The notes under the pieces were generated by a model that had not been told where the DNA came from, did not search any database, and saw only the letters and a list, made by a program, of their open reading frames with translations. The translations under genes and the position numbers were made by a program. Below, piece after piece: positions 1-10,662 of a stretch of 64,000 nucleotides of DNA; position 1 is the stretch's first letter; every line of letters begins with the position of its first letter. The stretch comes from Lichtheimia corymbifera B2541 (Eukaryota > Mucoromycota > Mucoromycetes > Mucorales > Lichtheimiaceae). Where the stretch lies: NCBI GenBank assembly GCA_000697475.1, contig JNEU01000802.1, positions 1-64,000 of the forward strand. The letters are read 5' to 3'.

Positions 1-1272
1 AAGTAAGTGTGATTTTTTAATCCACATCGCATTGAACTAACCTTCTTCTTTATCTTCATTATAAAAGGCAGATCAGAGAAGGCTGTTTTACGTGCAATGC
101 TACGTGGTGATCCTGCGCCTGGTTTTAAATTTGATGCAATCACTGGTGTTATTGCTGGACGTGCCTCGGTACAAGTAAATGTTGGTCATTATGGTTATGC
201 TCAAGGTGCACCAAATTCAGACGAACGTATGGGTCAGTGCCGATCTTTGGAACGACTCAACTATCCTTTGGTGAGAAGGTTGCGTGGCTACCAATCCCAT
301 TTGCACCACCCAAATTTGAATAGCGAGTGGAGAACCTTCTTTGCCAATTTGCATGAAGGTGCAAGCATCTATCATTCAATCCTTGGACACTGTAGTCAGG
401 ATGCAGAACCTTTACCGGGGTTGACAAGCACACAAACCCGTTCTGGACTCATCCAAGGTGTCTCACCTGAAGGCTGGATTGGCGGAAATGCATGGAAGGA
501 GGACCCGGATCATGTATTACGATCAATATCGGAAAGGATGTCCCGTATTCGGAGAAAGGGGTTGGACCGAGGATTTACCCCAAATGATGCATCACGTGAA
601 GCGTATCGTAGGGCCAATTTGCTACATGAAAACTCTGATATTGAGCCGATTACAAGGTTCGAAAGATCTTTGGTCTATGTCAACAAGAGTAAAAAGATCA
701 ACATGTCGGTGTACCTGCACCCCGATGGAACAGACCAACGCAGAGGAGGACAATTTTATATCAATGCTCCTGCTGGGCGCTACTACCTTGACTATGATAC
801 CGAAGTCAACGTTCATGCTGTTGTAAGTGACATTTATTCATCAGAGCATTTCTTGTGTGTGTATTCTAACACAGTAATCATTGTATAGGTGCTTAAAAAT
901 ACTGACGGAAGCCTTTTTCAACCTTTGTGTGAAATCTATGATTGGGAGATCTTGCAGCAGTCTCGAGATATTGTCTTTCCTGTTTTTGCCCGTACAGTCG
1001 CATATGCAGGGCGTGTGCTACGCGCGCCAATAGTTGAAGAATTGGGCCTCTCCCAAGATCAACGGTTCACTTATGAGCGGCTTGGCCGAATTTACCTAGA
1101 ACAAATGTGGTTTGCCCATGGAAATTCACCTTTCGACGTTTGTACGGCTCCAGTGGATGCACCAAAGGTGACGACCCCACGAGTATCCACAACATTTCAA
1201 AGCCTTGTTGGTCATTTGCAAAGAGGAATAGAGCCACTTGTGTGGCAACACCTATTCAACAATACCAAGTAA
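1..1272 (+). CDS. 3' part of an unrecognised protein gene, truncated by left edge
   Basis: The window opens inside a gene: a consensus donor (GTAAGT) starts at base 3 and a likely acceptor CAG ends at 71, so only two bases of the preceding exon are visible. An open exon runs about 72-822, an intron 823-888 (GTAAGT...TATAG) follows, and the frame continues in phase 0 from 889 to a TAA at 1270-1272. The visible protein (about 370 residues) has no signal peptide, membrane segment or motif I recognise. It is basic in the middle and composition looks like ordinary protein rather than low complexity. The stop overlaps a perfect GTAAGT (1269); a 35-bp intron 1269-1303 would extend the protein by about 50 residues to 1454, so the C-terminus is uncertain. 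It could be a lineage-specific or transposon-derived gene. The coding nature is fairly clear, the function unknown. Confidence 0.6.
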
Positions 1273-3645
1273 GTGGAAAAGGTGCTAGTTATTATGTGCA
1301 AAGAGCTGACCTGCTGTTGCCTAGTCGACTCATAAAACTACTCAAGACCTGGGCGAAAATCAGAGTTATCAAGAGCACCTATATTGGTCCCACTGGGGCA
1401 CCCACATCTTATCGCATTTGGACAATAACAGAAGTACATGCTTATAAACAATAACACCGAAATAAAGGCTACTTTTACCATGATATTTAGTGTGTTAGGC
1501 TTCTTTCAACCATCTTTTCTATCCTGCATAATAGTACTAAAGGCAATGGCTGTTGTTGTTGTTGTTGTCATCATTATCAGTAAAAGTGTAAAATGACACA
1601 CCCCCTTTTGCTATATGTGGGATCATTCCTTTTATTTACGTGTATCTATTGTCTATCATGAAGATGGTGGTGATGGTGATGGGTGTGTAGTGTGTTTGAG
1701 TGGAGGGTGCGTGGAGGGTAATTTAATGGCCTCAATGTAATAACAGTGGGAGTATGCCTGACCTATTTGATTTCCAGCTCTTTCACAACACCTTATCTAC
1801 TCTTCCACCCATTCTCAACTGTTGCCCATTCAAGCTACAACTACAACCTGCGAACGACTGTCCTGCTTCAACCCATCATGTCAATCCTACAGTTGCCTTG
1901 ATCCTATTTATGTTTGACTGAATGGCAAGCTCATGGTGTGTGCACCTCACGACAACGCGTGCGTCTCTTGATACAACACACACCTCTACCATCAACCAAT
2001 CGCAACAGCATTCATTCCAGCAGTTGCTATTAGTGAGATCTTTACTCCATTGCCTCACACAGTGTTCACGGCCTTGTCACTCTACTACAACACACGCTCT
2101 TGCACGCTTCTCTGCCACGACCAAACATAACAGCAGTTGCCATTATCAGTGTCTCAAACAGCGTTCTTACTTGCAGCAACATGCATTACAGCCTGTTTTA
2201 TGGGGACAGCAGGTGGCCATTGTATAAAAGTAACTCTATTTACGTACAGCAACTTGCTTCATTACATACGGATTACAATGGATGATGCCATATCAGCTAC
2301 CAAGTACAACACACTACAAGCAATCTTCACCTGGTTAAGCTGCGACGGACAACGACCAAGCAGGTCCTCGACACTACACACTCTTCTGTCACAACCAATC
2401 GTAACAGCAGTTGCCATTAGCAAGGTCTTTACTCCTTTCTCTCGAGGTACTTGCAGCAGCATGCCTTGCAGCCTATTTTACGCGAACAGCAGATAGCCAT
2501 TATATAGAAGCAGCTTCATTTACGCGTAAAACCTTGCTTTAATACATACAACTTTTTATGGATATGAATGTGGATATGGGAATACGGTTCAGCACATGGG
2601 ATGGAAGGTGTGGAAATGGGATACCTACAATGCGTGGAAACAGAACCTTGTTCTTTATCGCCATATGTTGTATCAAGCAATAAAAAGGGATAGACGATAA
2701 GTCAGTGATACGAAGATAATGAATATATTTAAGATATGCTCAATACAAGGTATTTATATTCTATGGAGTGAAACTACAGCTGAGATAAGACGACGGTAGA
2801 CGCACCATTCATGGTGCGGTATTAGATCTGTTAGGCTGATACTGTAGATGAATGCTAGAGGTTTAGGATGTGTGTGAGATATCGGTGTTCCTGGTACCAA
2901 GTGGCAACCGATGTATAAGGGATATCATTTGTTCTTGTCTAAGACACACATGTTGGATATTATTGGTATGATGGATAGCCTGAATAAAACACCATAGTGT
3001 ATTTGGCCATTGATCTTGATGCTATCATCCTGAACGATTGATTCATTCCATTATACCACCTTACGCCTACTATCATCATCCTTTGTGCATCTTTCTATTA
3101 TGTACGACCATCATCGTCTGAACGCATGTTTCAACACACCATCATGCATATGATGCGCTACCTCAGGTCCATCACCGTGACCTATGCAAAATTATGTTCC
3201 TCCAAAGATATTATAGGATTTATATTCTACTACTGCATGGATATTTACATTAATGGGTTTATGCATGATTGAAACAGCTTTATATATGCATTGTCCAGCA
3301 TCCCTACACAGTCCTTTGTTATTGTTTTGTTGCTTGTCTTCCTTGATGTCTTGCGATATTTGACCTGATTCTGCGATGGATCGTCCTTTTGCTACATGGG
3401 ATTTTGTGCTTTCGGGGTGATATAGACATGCCTATCTCTGGGTTTCAAGTACTACCTTCATATCTTTACCGCTACTTTTATTCAAATTATACCTAACACA
3501 CCCTCCCAAATGCTTTCGAAAACAGCGCAAAAGACGCGAACGATGCTCCGCTGTCGATTAATACCCATATTAAGTGCTTTTGATGGATTTTCCGATTTGG
3601 AAGTTCTTTTGTTAATCATTTCAATCCTGTAAATGCAGACAGGAT
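1273..3645. other. gene-poor stretch, no supported gene
   Basis: No frame with convincing protein character is seen. It contains a short TTG tract at 1551-1568, an A-rich AATAAA-like signal at about 1457 that may serve the gene on the left, and the degenerate direct repeats listed separately (1995-2550). The rest, to the tRNA at 3646, is AT-rich sequence without recognisable structure. Confidence 0.5.
1995..2550. repeat. degenerate direct repeat, about 274-bp period
   Basis: A block starting at about 2121 (AACAGCAGTTGCCATTA followed by CTTGCAGCA, CAGCCT, TTTTA, ACAGCAG, GCCATT and a TTTACG box) recurs in the same order starting at about 2394. A third, partial copy of the leading part starts at about 1995. 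Copies are diverged, roughly 70-75% by eye, with small indels. No protein frame is conserved between copies, so this looks like an old non-coding tandem duplication rather than a gene. Confidence 0.6.
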
Positions 3646-3718
3646 GCCCGGTTAGCTCAGTCGGTAGAGCGTTCGGCTTTTAACCGAAATGTCAGGGGTT
3701 CGAGCCCCCTACTGGGCG
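3646..3718 (+). tRNA. tRNA-Lys (anticodon UUU), no intron
   Basis: A complete cloverleaf can be drawn. The acceptor stem is GCCCGGT/ACTGGGC with one G-U pair; the D arm has TAGCTCAG...GAGC. The anticodon stem TTCGG/CCGAA encloses loop CTTTTAA with anticodon TTT at 3679-3681. The T arm is AGGGG-TTCGAGC-CCCCT, and the discriminator base is G. Internal A and B boxes (TAGCTCAGTCGG and GGTTCGAGCCC) are intact. An oligo-T run that can act as a Pol III terminator lies about 35 bases downstream (near 3752). The standard nuclear form indicates a functional gene. Confidence 0.95.
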
Positions 3719-4529
3719 AGGATATTTGAAGAGAAAACCGAAAATGACCGAATTTTTTGTTTTTGGGTCATTTTTCAAATTTTTTTTGACGATTTTGAGG
3801 TGTCGTGTGTCTTGTTTTGCATATGGGGAACGTGTCGTGATCAAGAATGGCTGCAAAGCAAAGGCCAGAACAAGAAGATGATGCTTTATTTTGAATACAA
3901 TGTCTTATATATATGTGCGAATGCAGATTCTAGAAGCAAAGGGAAAGGGAAAGTGATCGTGCGTGTGTGTGGTATGTCAGAAGGAATGTCAAGGAAACAT
4001 AACATGTGATGTGGCAAAACGTAAAGAAGTATATCCGATGAATGTGTCGAAAGGGATGTCATGGAATCAACGGATCAAGATCATGTGATCTCGTCAAAAA
4101 CGATAAAGAAGTATATCTGACAAATGCCACACAGGCGATATGGACGACGTCTACGAAGAATAATATACAACCACAAAGGATAGATAGACCACACAGGAAT
4201 AGAACCACGAAGGATGATGGTGCCACCCAGGCAAATAGACAATGAATAAAGAGAGCGTAAGTATGATTTATTCTATCAGGACCTGTATGATGGGGCTAAG
4301 TAGTATATTGGATGTGGTGGTAATGATGGATGCCAAGATGATTGCATGCAAAAGATAATACCGATCAAGAAGATCAGATATGTTGCTGCGACACAGGCAA
4401 ATAAAAGGCAAGAATGCAATAAGGATATGTGATGTCAAAAGCAATATATGCAAAAAGAGGAATTAAATTAAGTGAGGACCCGACAATCTTGACGATAATA
4501 AACCTTTTTTAAAGTGACATGGCTTACTT
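3719..4529. other. intergenic, short imperfect tandem repeats
   Basis: No gene is supported. A roughly 80-bp unit ending in AAAGAAGTATATC appears twice (about 3985-4040 and 4057-4120), and the word CAGGCAAATA recurs near 4228 and 4393. This suggests local duplication of non-coding DNA. Confidence 0.4.
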
Positions 4530-4649
4530 CTTGTCCTTTGGGTGTATACATGATTTATTTGGCCGAGCTCTGTAAGGTTGCATAGATGACAATGGAATAC
4601 CATCATTGCTTTTATGCATCATCAACATAAAAGCCATTGACTTTTCAGC
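4530..4649 (+). repeat. left copy of a direct repeat flanking the inverted-repeat element
   Basis: The segment from GTCCTTTGGGTGTAT to GCCATTGACTTTTCA matches 5480-5569 in the same orientation, including the shared words GTCCTTTG, GAGCTCTGTAAG/GAAGCTCTGTAAG and CATTGACTTTTCA. The left copy has about 30 extra bases in the middle. The inverted-repeat element at 4845-5416 lies between the two copies. Confidence 0.6.
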
Positions 4650-4844
4650 GGCAGTGGGATGGTGGGATGTAGTAGGTGCTTTCTAATAGGACACCAGGGA
4701 ACAGGAAATTAAAAGATGATGATGACTAGTGGTCGGATGAGCAGTGCAAAGGTAAAATGTGATGAGACATGATGAATCGGTGGGTATATAATATATGTGA
4801 AGAGAATTGTTACGGATATCCCAAAGCCTACTATATTAAGCCTA

Positions 4845-5416
4845 CGGGACACCCCAACTTACATAGCCTATGGAAAACAATGATCACTCACCATACATCT
4901 TATTTTATGGTGCCGACTAGGCGCTAATAACTGGTCAAGTCAAACTATTTACTAGGTCCGATGTTTATTATAGCTGCCAAGTCAACCCATTTACTAGATC
5001 AATTATGGAGCCGACTAGGCGCTGTTGTCTAGCACACGACAAGTTAGTAATACCACTTAGTCTAGTAAATGGGTTGACTTGGCAGCTATAATAAACATCG
5101 GACCTAGTAAATAGTTTGACTTGACCAGTTATTAGCGCCTAGTCGGCTCCATAATTGATCTAGTAAATGGGTTGACTTGGCAGATATAATTACCATTGGA
5201 CCGAGTAAATGGGTTTACTTGGCAGCTATAAATTACCATTGGACCGAGTAAATGGTTTGACTTGACAGCTATAATTACCATTGGACGTAGTAAATGGTTT
5301 GACTTGACCAGTTATTAGCGCCTAGTCGGTTCCATAAAGTAAGATGCATGGTGAGTGAGGAAAATGAACCTTGATCATTGATTATGTTATATAGGTTATG
5401 TAACTTGGGGTGTCCG
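4845..5416. mobile_element. MITE-like non-autonomous element with long nested inverted repeats
   Basis: The ends are CGGGACACCCCAA (left) and the reverse complement of CGGACACCCCAA (right), each bordered by TA, consistent with a TA target duplication. The terminal inverted repeats extend inward about 160 bp with small indels (shared words TTACATA, CAATGATCA, CTCACCAT, GACTAGGCGCTAATAACTGG). Inside, 4913-4998 and 5061-5146 are perfect 86-bp inverted repeats around a 62-bp loop. The right half carries several copies of a 45-bp unit with AGTAAATGGTTTGACTTG and GCTATAATTACCATTGGAC. There is no transposase frame. The TA flanks suggest a Tc1/mariner-like or other TA-inserting superfamily, but the termini do not identify it. 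Confidence 0.75.
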
Positions 5417-5479
5417 TAATAATTCCCATATATGAATAAGATCAATAATACTAAAGAGATGGACACATCTGCTGTAGTT

Positions 5480-5569
5480 TCCTGTCCTTTGCGTGTATGC
5501 ACGATATATATGGCGAAGCTCTGTAAGATTGCATCTATAACATATGCATAAAAGTCATTGACTTTTCAC
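5480..5569 (+). repeat. right copy of the direct repeat flanking the inverted-repeat element
   Basis: Partner of 4530-4649, same orientation, about 75% identical by eye, lacking about 30 bases of the left copy. The distance between copies is much longer than a target-site duplication, so it is a separate duplication or a second, older repeat family. Confidence 0.55.
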
Positions 5570-6085
5570 TTCATCAGCTATTTCCTCTGCGCAGCATTCT
5601 TCACGTAGCTATGTAGCTTCTCGCCTTCGCGTCATTAAAATTCAGTCGAATGCAGTAATCAAGTACATCACCGCATCAATCACAGAGTTGTTCAACGACA
5701 TGGCATGTCTCTAAACACCAATGCTTATATTCCTTTCATGACATGTTGGAACAAATGGCCCTATTTACATGTTCCTCGTTATCAGGTCCAATACCAAAAT
5801 ATTGTGATGGAGATGCAAGCTAACACTGCTTGACAACGCCTCATTACGCTCACTCTCATCATATCCTGTCGTTCATGATACATCATCCGGATCGCATGCA
5901 CGTCGCATAAAATGGCCGTTTCCACAAGAAAAGAATAACCCAATTGTCCTCCTCATTCATATGAAACGCAGATACATAATACGCAGATCAATGGTAAAAA
6001 AGACGTAATTGCTGGTACTCTCGAATCAAAAGTCGGATCGTAATTGAACTTTTTTTTTCTTCTCTCGTAATATGAATGGTAAATT
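5570..6085. other. intergenic, nothing recognised
   Basis: No frame with protein-like character and no repeat stands out. The distal part is the 3' flank of the complex I gene that ends at 6086 on the minus strand. Confidence 0.4.
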
Positions 6086-6551
6086 CTAGTTGTCTTCGGG
6101 AACAATGACGTACGAAGGTGGGGTGAAGTATTTCGTATTGTTGTAGACTGATTCACCGGCCTTCCAGTCCTTGACATCCTTCATGATCTCTGCCTCACGA
6201 TCCTTGGCAGCGACGGTACGACGAAACATGTCACGATCGGATTCAGCGGTCAACAAGGGAATAAGGTGGATACGAGACCACAAGTTTTCACGCTTCAATT
6301 CTCTATTATTTCATATAAGGGGAAAAAGTCAGCCATGGTGTTGATTGGCACAAAAAGACGTCCATGGGGTTGTAAAAGACGCACCTTCTTTCCAAATTGC
6401 CTTGGGCAACGCGATAGAAACCAAAAGTACAGAATGCAGCGACACCAGCAATGATGACAGCACCAGAAGGACCACGCTTTGGCAAGTAACGACGGTATCT
6501 GACTTGGCTGTAACCTCCCGAGGGAGGCATGTCTTGGGTAGGGGCTGACAT
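6086..6551 (-). CDS. NADH dehydrogenase (complex I) subunit NDUFA13/GRIM-19-like
   Basis: Exons 6551-6385 and 6302-6086, intron 6303-6384 (GTGCGT...AATAG); 127 residues. The N-terminus contains QDMPPSGGY and a basic RYRRYLPKRGPSG segment, then a single hydrophobic segment (about residues 30-48). This is followed by a charged helix with the family words LIPLLTAESDR, EAEIMKDVKDWKAGESVY and a short C-terminal tail. This order is diagnostic for GRIM-19, the accessory subunit of the membrane arm of mitochondrial complex I, anchored in the inner membrane by its N-terminal helix. Length is normal for fungal members. The start at 6551 is the first ATG and gives the conserved N-terminus. Confidence 0.93.
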
Positions 6552-6720
6552 GATGTGTGTAAAAAGAGTGGGGAGTGTCCTTGTAGAAAGCCAACACGCT
6601 TCTTGGATATATCCGCAAGATTGTTTATGAGTCTGACTCTCAATTTTTCAGTTGTGACGTATCCGTATCAAAAAGCCTCTTAATAGTATCACACACACTC
6701 TCTCTATTTATTAGAATAAA

Positions 6721-6972
6721 TCATACATCTTTGCACTTGACTTCACTAGCTAAAATGCATTCTTCTTTGTCATTATCAAACAAGGAACCGGCTGGGCATG
6801 GGATCTTGGTGGCAATTTCTCCGTTGCAAATGTAGTAGCTGGTACAGAGACTGTCGGGAGCAACGTACTTGGCTTTTCCTCCAGGAATTGGGCAGGCCAG
6901 GTCTTGAGCTGCTTGGATGTGGAGAGTCAAAACACAACAGAGCAAAATGATAAAGAGGCGAGGACAAGACAT
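6721..6972 (-). CDS. small secreted protein with one chitin-binding type-2 (CBM14) domain
   Basis: Single exon, 83 residues, TGA at 6721. Residues 1-21 form a signal peptide (hydrophobic LFIILLCCVLTLHI, cleavage probably after QAA). The mature 60 residues hold six cysteines at 27, 43, 49, 59, 72 and 80, with the aromatic pair YY before C49 and the CPAGSLFD motif. This spacing is that of the peritrophin-A/CBM14 chitin-binding domain, usually three disulfides. Such domains are common in animals and sporadic in fungi, where the Avr4 effector of plant pathogens shields cell-wall chitin. A role in binding its own or foreign chitin is inferred. A TATA-like element (ATAAATA on the minus strand) lies about 45 bases upstream. 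Confidence 0.85.
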   Translation of the reverse strand: MSCPRLFIILLCCVLTLHIQAAQDLACPIPGGKAKYVAPDSLCTSYYICNGEIATKIPCPAGSLFDNDKEECILASEVKCKDV

Positions 6973-7195
6973 GGTTGGGTAAATGATATGATGATGCAGC
7001 GAACAGGAGCATATTTATGCAATTTCGAATCCAGGGGCAAGCAAGATGGAATTGTTAATCAACATACATTATAATTCATTGTCTCGGAGGAATGGAGTGT
7101 ATTTATTGTGCATAATGGTTGCACAAAGAAATCAACATGTACAAGGAGGATGGAGAAAAAAAAAGCAAAAAGAATCAACGTGAGCAAGGTTAATC

Positions 7196-8606
7196 TTAGA
7201 GGGCCGCCGTACTTTTGTCATCATAAGTTGCAGCAACGTGGTATTCATTCTTTTCGTTTACCAATAGACGCATGGTCCATGTATACGCAAAAAACGTTGC
7301 AGCATTGCATGGGAATGCCCGAAGCAAGGTTGGTGCCATACCACGAAAGAGTACACTGAGCCCTTCTTTTTGGTAACATGTCCGTAAACAATCGATCATG
7401 CCTTTATATTTCCCAGGCTCTGCTTGAATTCTTGTCTTGATTACGTCTAAAAGGCACATGATGAGTACCATGGATTTTCTAAAATAGTGGTCGCTTCCTC
7501 ATACCAGCAGGGTAAGTAGAAATCCAAGCCATTATGCCAGCAAGACCTCCTCCTAGAATAGGTCCCAGACCAGCCGTGAGCTCATAGGTAACAAAATAGG
7601 GGCCAAAACTGAGCTCGCGCATAGCAGTTGGTAAGATGCCGGTAAAACAAGCTCGAACACCACCAGTGGTATAGATACGCTTTAAGCAATCAATGGGGCC
7701 TGTATGTCCAACCGTTTGGTTCTGCAATTGCACCTTGACAAGCTCCATAGGACATGTGATAAAACTATCCATTTTTGTAAAAGCGGATCAGCTCATGCAA
7801 AGAATAAATTTCTTTCGTTATCAACTTGCCTTGTGATAACACCAGCACCCATCCCTGCAACCATAATGTTAGCATAGCCATTCCCCTCTTGCAGCTTCAT
7901 GATTCGATTGAAAGCTCCAAATACAAATGCATTGATAAATGCTACACCGGCCTATCATTGGATTACTACAAGTATCGGCAAGTGTTTAAAATTCATCATT
8001 TGCTTACCGCAGGTGACGCCTATACATCCAACAAGAAATTGTGTTAGGATTACCGATATCAAGGTCAATGTATTATTAATCTCTTACCATGCCTCTATAT
8101 AGGCCGTATATCTACGTACTGTTTTGAGCAAGGTGATTTGTATACTTTGATGCAGTGTTACTTACCTTTTCTTGACGCACTGTGGAAATGACACAATCCA
8201 ATGTGCCTTTGTAGCGTGCAGCAGGTGTTTGCAATCGCACCTTTACTACATTTAAAATTGGTAAGGTACATAGATCCATGCGTACAAGGTGCCTGTAACA
8301 TTACCAGTGTCTATAGATTGTAAGCATACTAGATGGTCATTCACCCACACCGTTATCCTATAAACATACCAAATGGATGTCCAACTGCTAGACCGGCCAA
8401 TCCTGTTGGTGTATATCAAAAAAAGAGAGTGAGCCGATAAAAAAGGTGATAATATAAAGTATAATCTTACCACCGGCAAGGCCAGCGACAAAGCAAGCAG
8501 CGGTGGGTGGGTGAGCTGGTGGGATATGAGATGTTTTATCGTAAATCAGTTGGCTCAAGGACCGGTCAATATCAATTTTCTTACGAATATCGTTATCATC
8601 GGCCAT
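7196..8606 (-). CDS. mitochondrial carrier family (SLC25) transporter, acylcarnitine/amino-acid carrier type
   Basis: Nine exons: 8606-8471, 8402-8370, 8310-8305, 8245-8166, 8111-8088, 8019-8008, 7951-7830, 7764-7505, 7446-7196; 307 residues, the usual family length. Three repeats each carry the PX[DE]XX[KR] signature: HPFDTVKVRLQ, CPMELVKVQLQ and YPADVIKTRIQ, each followed by a glycine-aromatic element (GLYRGM, and FRGM in the third). The inner mitochondrial membrane is the expected location. Words such as AGVAFINAFVFGAFN place it near SLC25A20/A29/A45 carriers; the substrate is not determined. Two features are striking. The 6-nt exon ACACTG (8305-8310) is needed to complete the first signature. 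Intron 7765-7829 has a GC donor (GCAAGT). Exons of 24 and 12 nt follow. Every junction is phase-consistent. Confidence 0.9.
8305..8310 (-). other. 6-nt micro-exon in the SLC25 carrier gene
   Basis: On the minus strand the sequence reads CTATAG-ACACTG-GTAATG, with canonical AG and GT on both sides and introns of 59 bp on each side. Including it yields HPFDTVKVRLQ; skipping it keeps the frame but loses the invariant Asp of the first carrier signature. Confidence 0.85.
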
Positions 8607-10006
8607 GGTTGTTGTAATGATGGGATAAAGAAGAGAAAAGAAATGGATGTTGCAAACCGATAATCCCGCATTTTCGGTTCCTTTTTTCTCACGCTAGCCA
8701 TGCACCCGCCCCCTTTCTGGATGAAACCTACTATTGAAGAATAAAGAGTATCAACTTCTCACGCAAAAGCATGTCCTACCTTGCCTTGCCAAAGAGATAT
8801 GAAGAAAGGAACGGGGACCTTTTGAGCAACCAATGGCAGATCGGCGGCCGATTCGATAATGGGATACACAAAGGTATATTGTGCGGTGATCTATAATATT
8901 GTGGAGAACCAACACAGTTGATGTTGATAGCACAAAGGTGTGCTTTTTCAAACAGTGACATCATGATGGAATCCGCGTGGTGCAGCTGAATCATCTGAAG
9001 AAGAAAGATTATTATTCGCCACAGCATGTCATGATATTTGTAGAATACAAACAATGGCTTTGTGTATTGTACTATCTTGTTCAGTAAAATGATAACAACT
9101 TGATCGGGTAATCAGTTGACGTGTGATGTGTATAGAAAGTTTGGTGGTGGTTGGTTGGTTGTACTCTTGTCATCACATCTGGGGTACTGAGGAGGAGGCG
9201 CGTGGCATAAAAGACCAATGACAGATTTCCTGGTGGTGGTCGTGTGATCCGCTATTTTACCATACATAGTGCTAGTCCGCGGACAAAAACCAGAGGGTTT
9301 GTATAGAGGATAGAGTCCAGCATAGATTTGGTTGCAAAGACTTGGGGTATGTTGCACACACCCTCAGCGCGTCATTGTCGAGCTTATCCTTTTATGTATG
9401 CGGTGTTGCTGGCCTGCATAAAAGCTATCATGCTGTGTGGCGATCTTTGTGTGAAAAGATCAGGCCTTTATGGTACAATCAACGATACAGACGTGGTGAG
9501 TGTAGAGAAAAGAATCATCAACAATGACCCCAACAATGAAATGCATAGCAAGCGGGCGATAATCACACTCAATGATTGGGTTGTATAGTGATCCATCAAA
9601 AGTAGTATGGCAAGTCTTATAGGTTGCTACCCTCTTTCTTTGCTATTACATATCGTAGCGGTATGGCAACTTGACGATATCAAAAAGGAAACTGTCCCAT
9701 GTTGTATCACAAAAAAAGCTGAATGGTAGGTTCACCGCGACACGTACACATACAAAGAGCAGTAGCAGTAGTAGTAGTAACCAACATTTATTCTCCTCCA
9801 ATCCTATAAATACACCGACTACAAGGATAACAAGATAATGAAATGGAATTGTGGTTGCCATGGAACGATCGATATGCAAGGCTCAGCCTCTGGTGGGGAG
9901 AGTGACACGGTCGTCATGGCCTTCTCCGACGTTTTGAGCAAGTTGGTTGCTCGGACTTTTGCAGCTTCTTTTCCCTTTCACATCACCGCAAAAGAAAAAA
10001 GCAATC
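8607..10006. other. intergenic, no supported gene
   Basis: About 1.4 kb between the divergent carrier and calcineurin B genes. Open frames here (for example 8776-9054 minus, 9328-9588 plus) have no family resemblance and no splice-compatible extension. The region presumably contains both promoters and the 5' UTRs; no specific element is identified. Confidence 0.45.
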
Positions 10007-10662
10007 ATGGGTCAAGCAGGATCGCATCTCGAAGACATGGTCAACACGTCGAATTGTATGTAAACCACTCGCACACATTACGAGCCTTTTGACGCTGTTT
10101 TAACGTATCCATTTTCACGGTAACCACCAGTTTCCGCAGAGGAAATCCAACGACTTTATAAACGGTTCATGAAGCTTGACAAGGATAACTCTGGATCGAT
10201 CGACAAGGAAGAGTTTTTATCGATTCCTCAGATTGCCAACAACCCACTAGCGTCACGCATGATTGCTATCTTTGATGAGGATGGTGGTGGCGACGTTGAT
10301 TTTCACGAATTCATCAAGGGATTGAGCGCATTTAGTGCACGAGGAAACAAACGAGAGAAGCTTGAATGTAGGATGGTTTTTTTATTCCATGATACAATAT
10401 TGGTATATCTGATTATGTTGTAATAGTTGCATTCAAGGTATATGACATGGATCGTGATGGCTATATCTCCAATGGCGAGTTGTTTTTGGTGCTCAAGATG
10501 ATGGTTGGCAACAATCTCAAGGATAACCAGCTCCAGCAAATCGTCGACAAGACCATCATGGAGGCTGACAAGGATATGGATGGCAAGATTAGCTTTGACG
10601 AGTTTGTCATTATGGTCGAGAACACCGATGTCGCCAAGCAAATGACGCTGGAGAGTTTCTAG
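10007..10662 (+). CDS. calcineurin regulatory subunit B
   Basis: Exons 10007-10055, 10131-10367, 10427-10662; introns 10056-10130 and 10368-10426; 173 residues. The protein begins MGQAGS, giving an N-myristoylation glycine as in other calcineurin B proteins. Four EF-hands follow with the loop starts [36 protein letters not shown] and [12 protein letters not shown]. Family words [19 protein letters not shown] and KQMTLESF are present. It binds calcium and activates the calcineurin A phosphatase, which controls stress response, hyphal growth and dimorphism in Mucorales. The second exon junction splits the codon for the first Phe of FAFKVYD. Confidence 0.96.

Noticed and set aside
4845..5416. 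CRISPR-like reading of the 45-bp repeats
   Set aside because: Repeats are contiguous without unique spacers, belong to an inverted-repeat transposable element, and the genome is eukaryotic.
9328..9588. 86-codon frame between the carrier and calcineurin B
   Set aside because: Short, with no family features or supporting promoter or splice structure.
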